DNA of 64,000 bases from Dyadobacter flavalbus (GCF_006149045.1 NZ_VBSN01000027.1:434001-498000), one strand, 5' to 3'; shown: positions 42,997-52,856, counted from the first letter of the stretch. Numbers and translations: made by a program. The notes: generated from the sequence alone by a model not told the origin.

Positions 42997-44946
42997 TTAC
43001 ATGACAACCAGCCACAATATCAGTAAAAATACGCCTGCTGCCGTTACAATGTAATAAGACTGGATTTTTCCGTTTTGTATACTCCGGGCAGCCTGTCCTG
43101 CCAAGCGAATAATATATACAACGGAATTCACAATGCCGTCAACAAGATTTCTGTCAATCCAGCTTATGATATGCCCGAAAATCACACTTGCTTTTGCAAC
43201 AGAATTGACCCATGCATCAATGTAATTTTTATCGAACACTTTCAGCCACTTTGTAATCCATGAAAATGGAATGATGAAGAAATGCTCATTGGAATAATCC
43301 CTGAGCCAGTTCCAGCCAGTTTTTGAAGCACTATCGGTTAAAGCTGTCTTTACATAAAATGGATCATTGCTTTTAACTTCTCTGTAAGCCAGGAAAATGG
43401 ACAGGAAAGTGACAAGGCCTGCAATAACCGGAACCCATACCAAATGAACCGATTCCGCATAGCCGACAAATGACAAAAACCAGCCCGATGCATTAAACGG
43501 GTTCCACGAAAACCAGATGAATAACGACAATGCGGAAAGTACGGCCATCGGCAGCCACATCAATGCCGGCGATTCATGCGGATGAACAAAGGATGAGTAT
43601 CTTTTTTCACCAAAGAAAACCAGCCAGACTTGCCTTGTCATGTAATAAGCCGTCAAACCGGCAGACAGGATAATGACAACCGGAAAAATGTAATATAGGG
43701 CTCCATGTTCAGCAGCCCACAAAAATCCTGCTGAAATAACCGCATCTTTTGACAAAAAACCTGAGAAAAAAGGAAGTCCGGCCAATGCTGCCGCACAGAT
43801 TGTAAAACAGATAAAAGTAATCGGCAATGCTTTGCGCAATCCGCCCATTGTACGCATATCCTGCGGATCAAAAGGTTTATCCTTTTCGGAAGGCGTTACG
43901 GCATGAATGACTGAACCCGCAGAAAGAAACAGGCCCGCTTTGAAAAATGCATGTGTGGTCAAATGGAAAAAAGCCGTCTGCCAGCTTCCGAACCCTGCCG
44001 CAATTACCATCAATCCGAGCTGCGACATGGTTGAATAGGCAAGAACCCTTTTGATATCCCACTCACGGGTTGCTTTAATGGCTCCTGTGAGCATGGTGAT
44101 GGTTCCTATGATCGCAATAACCAGCCGTGCGTCCGGCGTAAGCAAAAAGGAAATTCTGGCCAGTAAAAAAATACCCGCTGCAACCATGGTAGCCGCATGG
44201 ATCAGTGCGGAAACGGGCGTAGGACCTTCCATGGCATCGGGCAGCCAGCCCGAAAGAGGAAACTGCGCCGATTTTCCCATGCAGCCTCCGAAAAGGCACA
44301 AACCGATTGCTGTTAAAATACCCGGACTGATTGAACCGGTTTCCAGGGAAAGTACTTCAAGATCAGAAGTTCCAACGTAATAAAACAGCATTAAAATTCC
44401 CGTCAGAAATGCAGCGTCGCCGATCCGGTTCAGTACAAAAGCCTTTTGCGCAGCCCATACCGCACGCGGCCTGAAATACCAGAAACCGATCAGCAGGTAA
44501 GAAGACAGGCCCACGAGTTCCCAGAATATGTACATGACAAGCAGACTTTCCGCCAGCACAATCCCAATCATGGAAAAAAGAAACAGCTGGATAAATGCAA
44601 AATACCGGTTCAGATTTTCGTCATCGTGCAGATAAGCCATGGAATACAGCTGAACAAGCAACGCAACCAAATGCACGACCAGCAGCATGATGCATGTAAG
44701 CGTATCGAAGCGGAAGGAAATTTCAATGGAAGTATTGCCGATCGCAATCCAGTTGAACCGGACAATATGAAGCATTTCCGGATCTGCATATTTCAGACTG
44801 ATGATCAAACCTGCGGCTGTAACAAGTGCCCCGATCCAGCCGGCAAGCTTGTTAATATTTTTACCTCCAAGCCATAATAATATGAAAACCAGAAACGGCA
44901 GCCCCAACAGCAGAAAAGCAGGTAAAAGGTATGCGGAATCGGGCAT
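42997..44946 (-). CDS. nuoL: NADH-quinone oxidoreductase subunit L
   Basis: A 649-residue complex I subunit from ATG 44946 (the longer frame starts at a TTG with a polar leader). Conserved features: FWELVGLSSYLLIGFWYF (Glu in TM5), KAFVLNRIGDAAFLTG, GKSAQFPLSGWLPDAMEGPT followed by PVSALIHAATMVAAGIFL, and VLAYSTMSQLGLMVIAAG. The C-terminal amphipathic lateral helix and an extra final membrane helix (YYIVTAAGVFLLILWLVV) are present. It forms a two-gene unit with nuoM; the rest of the nuo operon is not in the window, and a serine hydrolase gene lies upstream. Confidence 0.95.
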   Translation of the reverse strand: MPDSAYLLPAFLLLGLPFLVFILLWLGGKNINKLAGWIGALVTAAGLIISLKYADPEMLHIVRFNWIAIGNTSIEISFRFDTLTCIMLLVVHLVALLVQLYSMAYLHDDENLNRYFAFIQLFLFSMIGIVLAESLLVMYIFWELVGLSSYLLIGFWYFRPRAVWAAQKAFVLNRIGDAAFLTGILMLFYYVGTSDLEVLSLETGSISPGILTAIGLCLFGGCMGKSAQFPLSGWLPDAMEGPTPVSALIHAATMVAAGIFLLARISFLLTPDARLVIAIIGTITMLTGAIKATREWDIKRVLAYSTMSQLGLMVIAAGFGSWQTAFFHLTTHAFFKAGLFLSAGSVIHAVTPSEKDKPFDPQDMRTMGGLRKALPITFICFTICAAALAGLPFFSGFLSKDAVISAGFLWAAEHGALYYIFPVVIILSAGLTAYYMTRQVWLVFFGEKRYSSFVHPHESPALMWLPMAVLSALSLFIWFSWNPFNASGWFLSFVGYAESVHLVWVPVIAGLVTFLSIFLAYREVKSNDPFYVKTALTDSASKTGWNWLRDYSNEHFFIIPFSWITKWLKVFDKNYIDAWVNSVAKASVIFGHIISWIDRNLVDGIVNSVVYIIRLAGQAARSIQNGKIQSYYIVTAAGVFLLILWLVVM

Positions 44947-45009
44947 GAGGAACTGGAATTCGTTTGTTTCCGGCAAATATCCTGAATTCGTGTTCGAATT
45001 CAAACAATG

Positions 45010-46245
45010 CTAGATCTCTTTCTCAATATCTTCCATTTTGGAAGGGCCATGAATGACCTGAAGAATTTCTTTTAAATCGTAAGTCGAGCGGTTGTAAGTA
45101 TTGCCCAGAACAATAATCACGGCTTCATCTTCCGGACAAACCCAGAGCATCGTATTATACCCTTTCCACCAGCCGCCATGATAAATAAAACGAGGAGTAT
45201 TGTCTTCTTTGATGTGCATCCGGAAACCATATCCGTAATTGCGTATGCCGGCACGTTCAAAACTTCTTGGCTTGAAAGCCTCATCAAGCAGTTTTTTATC
45301 AAGCAGCAGCCCTTGCATCAATCCGTTGTAAAAACGATAAATATCGCCCGTTGTCGAATACAAACCTTTGTCGCCCACAACGTCGTCGTAATAATCTTTT
45401 TCAAGCCGGCGGCCGTACTGATGCCCGGCGGTACGGTTTTGCATGGAGGCTTCGGTCGTATCGGTCACCAGAAAGGTATTCATCATGCCGAGCGGCAGCA
45501 GGATTTCACTGGAAAGATATTTTCCAAAATCGTCGCCGGTCACTTTTTCAACGATTGCCGCCAGCACACAATAATTGGTATTGCAGTAATTGAATGATCT
45601 TCCGGGACGGTTATAAGGCGCCGGCGTAGGCACTACTTTGGCGTACCAATCCATGATATCGAGGTTGTCAGGATATTTTTTTCCGTGCCGTACGCTGTCG
45701 TTAAATGAATAGATGTAATTCGGAAGCCCGCTGCGGTGACTTAAAAGCATGTCCACTTTTACGCCGTGGTAGGGGAAATCAGGAAAAAACCGCTGAATGG
45801 AATCGTCCAGACTTACACGTCCTTCCTGCACCAGTTTGAGCATGGCAACAGCCGTAAACGGTTTGGAAAGGGAAGCAAGCTGAAACCTTGAATTGCTGTT
45901 CAGTGAGTCCTTTTCCTTTATATGCGCATAGCCGAAAGAATTCTGGTAAAGAATTTTCCCTTTCTGGACAATCAGCACATTTCCGTTGAAGCCGGCATTC
46001 TTTTTCCTGCGGAATATATCTTCAATCCTGGATACTTTAAGCGCGGTTGCTGCATCCGGATTTTTCAACGGAACGGGATCAAGTACAGAAATCACTTTTC
46101 CGTCAACGACTCTTTCGCCCGGTGTAGACTTTGTTTTCCTGACAAGGCCCCAGGAAATCAGAAAAATCAGAACAGCTCCCACCGCTATCCACCAAACCTT
46201 CGGCTGCACTTTTTTTAACATAGGCTTTTGGCCATTAAATTTCAT
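45010..46245 (-). CDS. Serine hydrolase, class C beta-lactamase/DD-peptidase family
   Basis: A 411-residue membrane-anchored protein with one N-terminal helix (VWWIAVGAVLIFLISWGLV). The catalytic motifs are complete: SxxK in FQLASLSKPFTAVAML, YxN in RSFNYCNTNYCVLAAI, and HGG in RFIYHGGWWKGYN. LLSHRSGLPNYIYSF and LPLGMMNTFLVTDT are standard family segments. Such proteins act as D-alanyl-D-alanine peptidases, esterases or muropeptide hydrolases. It resembles the C-terminal part of the GH3 fusion at 35533. It lies 63 bases upstream of nuoL on the same strand, probably not functionally linked. Confidence 0.9.
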   Translation of the reverse strand: MKFNGQKPMLKKVQPKVWWIAVGAVLIFLISWGLVRKTKSTPGERVVDGKVISVLDPVPLKNPDAATALKVSRIEDIFRRKKNAGFNGNVLIVQKGKILYQNSFGYAHIKEKDSLNSNSRFQLASLSKPFTAVAMLKLVQEGRVSLDDSIQRFFPDFPYHGVKVDMLLSHRSGLPNYIYSFNDSVRHGKKYPDNLDIMDWYAKVVPTPAPYNRPGRSFNYCNTNYCVLAAIVEKVTGDDFGKYLSSEILLPLGMMNTFLVTDTTEASMQNRTAGHQYGRRLEKDYYDDVVGDKGLYSTTGDIYRFYNGLMQGLLLDKKLLDEAFKPRSFERAGIRNYGYGFRMHIKEDNTPRFIYHGGWWKGYNTMLWVCPEDEAVIIVLGNTYNRSTYDLKEILQVIHGPSKMEDIEKEI

Positions 46246-46314
46246 ACGTTGCTATGCTGACAAATAAATCACAGGCATTTCTTATCTTCTGCAATACAAA
46301 TTAAGCACATTAAA

Positions 46315-47454
46315 TTATGGAACTAACACTTTCACATGTTCTTTACGCGCGTTTTTTTCGTAAGTCAAAACGTATAATCCGGACGGAAGAAGCTGTAAAG
46401 GAAACAGGTTGATGAAGTTGCTGGAATCCGCCTGAATGTGAAAAGGGATTTTTTTACCCGAAGCGTTAGTAAGGATCAGAAACTCAGGATCCACATGCGG
46501 CGCGTACAGCCGAATCCTGTCCGGCGCAGCCGGATTCGGTGATGCGGCAAGCAAAATCTGGTCCGGAAATGCAGTTATGTCCAGCGTTTTTGAAAAGGAA
46601 AAATCATTGTTCATATCCGTCATGCGCAGGCGGTAATATGCCGTTCCCGGCAGAGGCCCGTTATCTGTAAAAGTATATTGCGTGCGACCGGAAGCAATGC
46701 CCGCTGCATCCATATGGGCAATGGGAAAAAATTCCTTCATATCCGAACTGCGTTCGACGATAAAAGATTTGCTGTTCTTTTCCCAAGCCGTTTCCCAGGA
46801 AAGCTTCACCTTTCCTTCATCCGAAACCGCCTTGAAACTGGTAAAATCGACGGGAAGAATAATTGGTAAAACTTGACCGTTTATAATGATTTCGTCAAAC
46901 CATAAAACACCAAATGTAATATGGCTTGCATTGTAGCCGTAAATTCTGACTGAAAAAGTACTTTCAGTCAGGTTGTTAAAAGTGACAGGCTGGCTGAAAG
47001 GATAAAAAATATTGAAATTCGGCAGGGAAGCCGCCGTCAGGTCCGAAGTGAAACCATCGAGGCTTGTACGCATTCTGATCTGTTTCGGCCCGGTATCCGA
47101 CCTTCGGAGGCGAAATGCAATGGACGTGATGTTGTATTTGAAGGAATTGGCAGTAAATGTAAATTCCATGTACCTCGAACCTGAATTTGCAGCCGGCCAC
47201 GGTCTTACGATATAAGCCGCTACAATCGCTTTATCTGTTGCGTAAATACTTGGCAACGCATACGTATTGGCGCCGCCGGCAAGCTTGGCATTGGCAGGCG
47301 TAAAATTCGCATGACTGGAAACGCCTGCCTGCGTATAATCCATCGTCCATTTTACCTGAAAATTCTCCTGCGCATGAGCTGTAAAAACAAAAGACAGTAC
47401 CGCTGACAAAATCAGCAAAGTACTGTCTCTTAAGATATTGAAGTGCTTTTTCAA
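46315..47454 (-). CDS. Secreted protein with T9SS C-terminal tail
   Basis: A 379-residue protein with signal peptide (ILRDSTLLILSAVLSFVFTA, then HAQ). Residues 30-210 are a beta-sandwich of unknown family (SRYMEFTFTANSFKYNITSI, GVLWFDEIIINGQVLP). The next module, LPVDFTSFKAVSDEGKVKLS then WETAWEKNSKSFIVERSSDM, is a fibronectin III-like domain usual just before T9SS tails. The last 80 residues end ALYVLTYEKNARKEHVKVLV-like and form the sorting domain. It may be a carbohydrate-binding or structural surface protein. Confidence 0.82.
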   Translation of the reverse strand: MKKHFNILRDSTLLILSAVLSFVFTAHAQENFQVKWTMDYTQAGVSSHANFTPANAKLAGGANTYALPSIYATDKAIVAAYIVRPWPAANSGSRYMEFTFTANSFKYNITSIAFRLRRSDTGPKQIRMRTSLDGFTSDLTAASLPNFNIFYPFSQPVTFNNLTESTFSVRIYGYNASHITFGVLWFDEIIINGQVLPIILPVDFTSFKAVSDEGKVKLSWETAWEKNSKSFIVERSSDMKEFFPIAHMDAAGIASGRTQYTFTDNGPLPGTAYYRLRMTDMNNDFSFSKTLDITAFPDQILLAASPNPAAPDRIRLYAPHVDPEFLILTNASGKKIPFHIQADSSNFINLFPLQLLPSGLYVLTYEKNARKEHVKVLVP

Positions 47455-47521
47455 AAGTGTGTCTTTTAGAACTCACATGATTTACACTATCAATACGTAA
47501 AATTTCAAAAAGGTAACAAAA

Positions 47522-48973
47522 TCAGAATTCAGCGCTTTTCGGGTAACGCGGGAACGGGATCACGTCGCGGATATTTCCCATGCCTGTCACAAACTGCACC
47601 AGACGCTCAAATCCAAGCCCGAAACCGGAATGCGGTGCTGTTCCGAACTTGCGCGTTTCCAGGTACCACCACAGATTTTGCGGATCAATGCCTACTTCAT
47701 GCACTCTTCCAAGCAGTTTTTCATAATTTTCCTCCCGCTGGCTGCCGCCGATAATTTCGCCGATTCCCGGAAACAAGACGTCCATGGCACGTACCGTTTT
47801 TCCGTCATCGTCCAGTTTCATGTAAAATGACTTGATTTCTCTCGGGTAATTCGTCAGGATAACGGGTTTTTTAAAGTGTTTTTCAACAAGATACCTTTCG
47901 TGCTCGCTGGAAAGGTCAATTCCCCAGCCGACCGGATACTGGAATTTCTTTTCCTTATGCGGTTTTGATTTAAGCAAGATTTCAATGGCTTCAGTATAAG
48001 TCAGCCGTTCGAACGGATTGTCCACAACAAAGCTCAGTTTTTCAAGCAAAGGAAGCGAACGTTCATTCTGGGGCTTGCTTTTTTCTTCTTCGGCCAAGCG
48101 GTTTTGTAAAAAGTTCAGATCATCCTTGCAGTTTGTCAAAGCATAAGTAATCACCTTTTTTACAAAATCCTCGGCAAGATCCATGTTGTCTTCGAGTTCA
48201 AAGAAAGCCATTTCCGGCTCAATCATCCAGAATTCGGCCAGGTGCCGGGTTGTATTGGAATTTTCTGCGCGGAAAGTGGGCCCGAACGTATATATTTTGG
48301 AAAGTGCCATGGCACCAAGTTCGCCTTCAAGCTGTCCGGAAACTGTCAGGTTTGCTTCACGGCCGAAAAAATCTTCCTTGAAGTTGATATTTCCCTCTTC
48401 CGTTCTCGGCAGTTTGTTCAGGTCCAGCGTTGTAACCCGGAACATTTCTCCTGCGCCTTCTGCATCGGACGCCGTAATAACGGGCGTATGCAGATAGAAA
48501 AAACCTCCGTCATTGAAGTACTGGTGAACAGCAAAAGCCAGTGCATGACGTATCCGCAGAATCGCGCTGAACGTATTGGTACGCGGACGCAAATGTGCGA
48601 TTTCCCGTAAAAATTCGAGTGAATGTCTTTTAGGCTGCAAAGGATAAGTATCAGGATCGGCAGTTCCGTAAACCAGAATATCGTCAATTTTGACTTCCAC
48701 CGTCTGGCCGGAGCCAAGCGATTCCACAAGCTGGCCTGTTATTTTCAGACAGGAACCGGTTGTAACTGTTTGCAGCAATTCCGCAGAAAACTGGCCCGGC
48801 TCGGCTACTGCCTGTATATTATGAATGGTCGAACCGTCATTAAGTGCAATAAAAATTGCGTTTTTGCTTTCACGTTTTGTCCTTACCCATCCTTTTAGCG
48901 TAACGGTTTGTTTCTCAGGAGAAGTGTTTAATAGTTCTTTGATCTGCAACGGTCCCATTTTAATCTGATTCAA
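47522..48973 (-). CDS. asnS: Asparaginyl-tRNA synthetase
   Basis: A 483-residue class II synthetase that charges tRNA-Asn. The N-terminal OB-fold anticodon-binding domain is [20 protein letters not shown] then ALNDGS. The catalytic core has motif 2 [20 protein letters not shown] and motif 3 [15 protein letters not shown] ending [10 protein letters not shown]. An internal insertion (about 280-330, [20 protein letters not shown]) is typical of bacterial AsnRS. The start at 48973 is kept, though Met6 is also possible. A TAATTTTG -7 box is found upstream. Confidence 0.95.
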   Translation of the reverse strand: MNQIKMGPLQIKELLNTSPEKQTVTLKGWVRTKRESKNAIFIALNDGSTIHNIQAVAEPGQFSAELLQTVTTGSCLKITGQLVESLGSGQTVEVKIDDILVYGTADPDTYPLQPKRHSLEFLREIAHLRPRTNTFSAILRIRHALAFAVHQYFNDGGFFYLHTPVITASDAEGAGEMFRVTTLDLNKLPRTEEGNINFKEDFFGREANLTVSGQLEGELGAMALSKIYTFGPTFRAENSNTTRHLAEFWMIEPEMAFFELEDNMDLAEDFVKKVITYALTNCKDDLNFLQNRLAEEEKSKPQNERSLPLLEKLSFVVDNPFERLTYTEAIEILLKSKPHKEKKFQYPVGWGIDLSSEHERYLVEKHFKKPVILTNYPREIKSFYMKLDDDGKTVRAMDVLFPGIGEIIGGSQREENYEKLLGRVHEVGIDPQNLWWYLETRKFGTAPHSGFGLGFERLVQFVTGMGNIRDVIPFPRYPKSAEF

Positions 48974-49022
48974 GCTGTGATTTCCTGTTTATTTTACTTT
49001 ATCCGGCTTCCCGAACAAGGCG

Positions 49023-49030
49023 CAAAATTA
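49023..49030 (-). promoter_or_regulatory. -7 box of asnS
   Basis: On the minus strand TAATTTTG matches TAnnTTTG, 50 bases before the asnS start. Confidence 0.5.
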
Positions 49031-49153
49031 CAAATTACGCCACGAAAACCTATTCCGGTACACGAACTTACTTTTCTGATGGAACTGTGCGTTGCAGAGT
49101 CTGGTTTTCAGCTTAATTTTGTTTCTTGTAACCTGCATTAAAGAATCCCTGTT

Positions 49154-49792
49154 TTGAATAACCGCATCGCCATTATCCTGTCAGTCCTGTTTCATCCGCT
49201 GATCCTATCCACTTACCTTTTTGCAATCCTGTTTTTCCTGACACCGGAACTTGCAGGTGTCAGTGCGTTCGGGTTTCCGGCTCTGGGCAGCATTTTACTG
49301 CTTTTATTCCTGAACACGTTTATTGCGCCGGCTGTGGTGATTTATTATTTTCAGAAAATGGGCCTGATCAGCTCCCTGCATGTAGATGATCTTGCAGAAC
49401 GCCGCCTGCCTTATCTGGCGAGCACCCTTATATATGCCATTGCCACTTATCTTTTTGGCTGGCACTTGCAGCCGGTCAGTGAACTTGCGCCGCAGATTTC
49501 CATTATTCTTGGAAGCGTAACCCTTTCACTGGTTCTTGTAACCGTCATCAGTCTGTTCTGGAAAATCAGCGCGCATGCCATCGGGGTCGGCGGAGCAATC
49601 GGGATGCTTTCCGGATTGCTTGTGCGTTCGGGCGAAAACGGGCTTCTCAATCCGTTGTTGATTGCCATTCTATGCGGCGGCTGGCTGCTGAGCGCACGGC
49701 TGCATCTGAATGCACACACACCGAAGCAGATTTTGGCCGGGTTTCTTTGCGGGATTCTGGTGAGTAGTATAACTGTTTATTATTTCTTTTGA
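49154..49792 (+). CDS. Integral membrane protein, PAP2-like
   Basis: A 212-residue protein from a TTG start at 49154 with six membrane helices. FHPLILSTYLFAILFFLTPE opens it, and LHVDDLAERRLPYLASTLIY is a conserved cytoplasmic loop. FWKISAHAIGVGGAIGMLSG and later SARLHLNAHTPKQILAGFLC resemble the SGH and H-x-x-x-x-x-GA/LAG parts of PAP2 lipid phosphatases, but the typical KxxxxxxRP motif is not seen. It is common in Bacteroidota and usually left hypothetical. Twenty bases separate it from the enoyl-CoA hydratase gene downstream. Confidence 0.75.
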   Translation: MNNRIAIILSVLFHPLILSTYLFAILFFLTPELAGVSAFGFPALGSILLLLFLNTFIAPAVVIYYFQKMGLISSLHVDDLAERRLPYLASTLIYAIATYLFGWHLQPVSELAPQISIILGSVTLSLVLVTVISLFWKISAHAIGVGGAIGMLSGLLVRSGENGLLNPLLIAILCGGWLLSARLHLNAHTPKQILAGFLCGILVSSITVYYFF

Positions 49793-49812
49793 TATAAACA
49801 CCTCATACGGTT

Positions 49813-50589
49813 ATGTATCAGAACCTTTTATCTGAAAGTAAAAACGGCATTGCAACCATTACACTGAACCGTCCGCAGGTTTATAATGCGCTAAATGCTC
49901 AACTGCTGACTGAGATCACCAATGCAGTGCAGGCAGCCGCAGATGACAATTCCGTCAGAGTACTGATCTTAACCGGTGAAGGCAAAGCATTCTGTTCGGG
50001 AGCGGACCTGAAAGAAGCGTCGGAGTCTGACAAAAGTGCCGGAGAAATCCTGAATGATTATTACAATCCGCTGATCAATGCCATTCGTAACATTCCAAAG
50101 CCGGTCATTTGCAGGCTCAATGGGCTGGCAGTCGGAGCCGGATGTTCCCTGGCACTGGCGTGTGATATGGTTATTGCGAGTGAAGAGGCATATTTAAGCC
50201 TGCTTTTTGTACAGATTGGTTTGATGCCGGATGCAGGCGCGACTTTCTTTTTGCCCAGACTGGTCGGCATGGCGCGGGCTTTTGAACTGGCGACTACGGG
50301 ACGCCGCATTTATGCACCGGAAGCAGCGAGCATCGGGTTGATTTACAGCTCCGTTCCAGCTATTGACCTTGACAAAAATGTAGCAGAAGCAGCTGCATAT
50401 TACAGCACCGCACCGACTTTGGCCATTGGCGCCATCAAGCAGGTTTTTAACCAGTCTTTTCATTCCGATTTGTCGCAAATGCAGCAGCTGGAAATGATTC
50501 ATCAGGAAAAACTGTTGAAAAGTCATGATGCAACGGAAGGAATTTCTTCTTTTCTTCAAAAGAAAAAGCCTGATTTTCAAGGTAAATGA
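49813..50589 (+). CDS. Enoyl-CoA hydratase/isomerase family protein (PaaG-like)
   Basis: A 258-residue crotonase-fold enzyme. The oxyanion-hole segments are RVLILTGEGKAFCSGADLKE and NGLAVGAGCSLALACDMVIA. The first catalytic Glu region of hydratases is replaced by LSLLFVQIGLMPDAGATFFL, the PDxG form with Asp seen in PaaG-type isomerases (ring-epoxide or 2,3-dehydroadipyl-CoA isomerases), so isomerase activity is more likely than hydratase. It may belong to phenylacetate or fatty-acid breakdown. No other paa genes are nearby. Confidence 0.88.
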   Translation: MYQNLLSESKNGIATITLNRPQVYNALNAQLLTEITNAVQAAADDNSVRVLILTGEGKAFCSGADLKEASESDKSAGEILNDYYNPLINAIRNIPKPVICRLNGLAVGAGCSLALACDMVIASEEAYLSLLFVQIGLMPDAGATFFLPRLVGMARAFELATTGRRIYAPEAASIGLIYSSVPAIDLDKNVAEAAAYYSTAPTLAIGAIKQVFNQSFHSDLSQMQQLEMIHQEKLLKSHDATEGISSFLQKKKPDFQGK

Positions 50590-50628
50590 AATGATTCAGA
50601 ACTTTATTGACATTTTTAACGTCAAGAA

Positions 50629-50660
50629 TTTGGACTGAAAGAAAGCATTCAATATCTTTG
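50629..50660 (+). promoter_or_regulatory. Bacteroidota-type promoter of tRNA-Arg
   Basis: TTTG (50629-50632), 20 bases, then TATCTTTG (50653-50660), an exact match to the TTTG-N19/20-TAnnTTTG consensus, 17 bases before the tRNA. Confidence 0.85.
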
Positions 50661-50677
50661 CAGTCCAATTCGGAAAT

Positions 50678-50751
50678 GGTTTCGTAGCTCAATTGGATAG
50701 AGCACCTGACTACGGATCAGGAGGTTTGGGGTTCGAATCCCTACGAGACCA
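50678..50751 (+). tRNA. tRNA-Arg (ACG)
   Basis: Full cloverleaf: acceptor GGTTTCG / CGAGACC with one G-T pair and discriminator A, D arm TAGCTCAATTGGATAGAGC, anticodon arm CCTGA-CTACGGA-TCAGG with anticodon ACG, T arm TTCGAAT loop. CCA is not encoded. The wobble A is expected to be changed to inosine by TadA (32492-32944). Confidence 0.95.
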
Positions 50752-50756
50752 CAAGC

Positions 50757-50787
50757 AAAGCGCCTTTCGCAAGACTGGCGCTTTTTT
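50757..50787 (+). terminator. Intrinsic terminator of tRNA-Arg
   Basis: AAAGCGCC / GGCGCTTT stem with a 12-base loop followed by a run of T. Confidence 0.88.
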
Positions 50788-51221
50788 GTTATGTTTTGAC
50801 TACCTGATTATAAATCAGGGGTTTAGCAAACAACTGTTCCTTCGGTAAATTACTTACAAGTAAAAGAAGTATAAAAGCCGTATTTTGTAAATCTTGTTAA
50901 AAAAAGGGACCTATTGAATATGGCGTTTATATGTTCCTTTGATAACAGTGTTTTTTCTCTGCTTGTGGTTCTTATATCGAGTTCAAGGCCATTTATACCG
51001 GTATTTTATGAAACAAGCCTAATGCCCAATCCTTTTTTCAGCCGCAGAGTGGCTTGCTGCTTGTAGAAAAGGTAAAAGAACGAATCCATTGCTTTGGCCT
51101 TGGTGGGGCCTACTGATTAATCGCGTGCTTACAGGCGGCTCCGCCGGAGCCGGATAATGTTGGACAATGCATCTTGCGATAAACTGATGGCTCCGCTAAT
51201 CTATTTTGTGCCAGACTGGCT
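50788..51221. other. Gap with remnant of the hairpin repeat family
   Basis: About 430 bases with no gene. At 51098-51170, GGCCTTGGTGGGGCC and CAGGCGGCTCCGCCGGAGCC resemble pieces of the 230-bp repeats at 61-63 kb, so this is an isolated, partial member. Confidence 0.55.
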
Positions 51222-51638
51222 TTATCTTTCTCCGGTTAATCGCTCCAACCGCACCATCATATCATCCTTTTCCTTCAACATCCGTTCATATAAAGCAACT
51301 TTCTCTTCGTGAAGCTGAATAATCTTTTCAATCGGATGGAAAACGGGATTGTTATTTACCACAGCAGCATTGTTATTGAATGTGCTTGAAATAACGGTAA
51401 TTGCCTGATCCTCATTAAAATTCCGAATTGCCTCAGCCGGAATTTTAAGAATTGCCGCAACCTGCTCCAAAAGCTCAGAATCGATTTTTTCTTTTTGTTC
51501 GAGTAAAGATATTTTTTGCTGATTCCAATCTTCGCCAAGCTCAAACGCCAATGCGTCCTGCTTGATCGAGAGCATTTCTCGAAAACGTTTCAAATTGCGG
51601 CCTTCATGAATTTTTGAGTTGGAGGTAGTATGTGTCAT
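51222..51638 (-). CDS. XRE-like helix-turn-helix protein
   Basis: A protein of 138 residues from ATG 51638 (the frame from 51659 adds seven residues). Residues 10-70 form a Cro/CI-like HTH: GRNLKRFREMLSIKQDALAF then ELGEDWNQQKISLLEQKEKI. A short middle (NNNAAVVNNNPVFHPIEKII) leads to a coiled-coil tail (QLHEEKVALYERMLKEKDDM), probably for dimerisation. This form, with an HTH, an asparagine-rich linker and a coiled coil, is frequent in Bacteroidota. Targets are unknown; it stands alone. Confidence 0.82.
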   Translation of the reverse strand: MTHTTSNSKIHEGRNLKRFREMLSIKQDALAFELGEDWNQQKISLLEQKEKIDSELLEQVAAILKIPAEAIRNFNEDQAITVISSTFNNNAAVVNNNPVFHPIEKIIQLHEEKVALYERMLKEKDDMMVRLERLTGER

Positions 51639-51803
51639 GCGGAAAGGTTTTACGTACAAAAGAATGCAAAAAATAAATAGTACACTCCAGACTCTGTTAT
51701 CCGGAATGTTTTGGGAATCAGTTCAGAAAACGTTTCCATTATAATTAAACTTTTGTCATTGACCAAAGTCCGATAGGTTGTATTTTACAGCTTCGTTAAA
51801 ACG

Positions 51804-52568
51804 TCAGTTGAAAATTCCGTTCATTTCCGTCAGTATCAGCGGTGCTTTATCGGTTACAACTATTGTATGTTCGTGCTGAGCCATAAATCCGCCTTTATTT
51901 CCTACCATTGTCCATCCGTCGCTGAGCTGGGCTGCGAAAGATGATGTTGTTGAAATAAATGTTTCAATCGCAACAACGGCGTTTTTCTTGAACCGCCTGT
52001 GGTCAGATTTGTTTCTGAAGTTCATCAATTCATCCGGCTGCTCATGAAGCCCTCTGCCGATGCCGTGGCCTGCAAGGTTCCTGATGACTTTAAAGCCGTG
52101 CTTTTTAGCCTCCGACTCCATCAGATAACCAATATCTGCTATTTTAACACCGCCTTTTATATGGTTGATAGCCTTGATCAGAATTTCCCTGGATGCATTG
52201 ACAAGCTTCTGATGATGATTGATATCCTGTCCAAGTACAAACGAGCCGCCATTATCGGCCCAGAATCCGTTCAGCTCTGCCGAAACGTCAATATTAACCA
52301 GATCGCCTTCCATCAATTTCCTTTTATCCGAAGGAATCCCATGGCAAAATTCATTATTCACGCTGATGCAAGTCCATCCGGGAAATCCGTATGTGGTGAA
52401 AGGGGCTGATTTGGCACCGAATTCAGTCAGTAATTTTGCACCATACTCGTCAAGCTCTTTTGTCGTCATTCCAGGCTGGGCGTAGTCTGTCATTTTCTTC
52501 AAAGTGTATGCTACCGCCTCACTTGCTTTTTGCATTCCTGCTAAGTCGGACTCTTTTGTAATGGACAT
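51804..52568 (-). CDS. map: Methionine aminopeptidase, type I
   Basis: A 254-residue metalloprotease removing the initiator Met from new proteins. Start at ATG 52568 (MSITKESDLAGMQKASEAVA); the longer frame from 52640 crosses the promoter. Ligands and catalytic residues: His in NEFCHGIPSD, Asp in NIDVSAELNGFWADNGGSFV (both Asp), His in NLAGHGIGRGLHEQPD, Glu in AVVAIETFIST and Glu in FMAQHEHTIVV. The length matches type Ia enzymes without a zinc-finger extension. Confidence 0.93.
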   Translation of the reverse strand: MSITKESDLAGMQKASEAVAYTLKKMTDYAQPGMTTKELDEYGAKLLTEFGAKSAPFTTYGFPGWTCISVNNEFCHGIPSDKRKLMEGDLVNIDVSAELNGFWADNGGSFVLGQDINHHQKLVNASREILIKAINHIKGGVKIADIGYLMESEAKKHGFKVIRNLAGHGIGRGLHEQPDELMNFRNKSDHRRFKKNAVVAIETFISTTSSFAAQLSDGWTMVGNKGGFMAQHEHTIVVTDKAPLILTEMNGIFN

Positions 52569-52656
52569 AAATCGGGTCGTAATGTTGAACAGCTGAACAT
52601 CTTTATGCCAAAGTACCCGAAAGTAACGGTTACCTGACAAGGATGTTTTGATTTTG

Positions 52657-52664
52657 CAAAAATA
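52657..52664 (-). promoter_or_regulatory. -7 box of map
   Basis: TATTTTTG on the minus strand matches TAnnTTTG, 89 bases before the map start. Confidence 0.45.
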
Positions 52665-52856
52665 CGCATTTTTCTCTTTTGCCTGTTTGCGAGTCCTGGC
52701 TCGCCATGTATTACAGAGTAGATTGAAGACAAGCCAAATCCAAAATCAGGAGTTCTGAACACGAAATTTCTGCGCTCTATTGATAAATCATCGGAACCGT
52801 AATGCGCAAGAATTCCGGCAATGCAGTTCAGACGAACAGAAATGATTTTTTAATGG

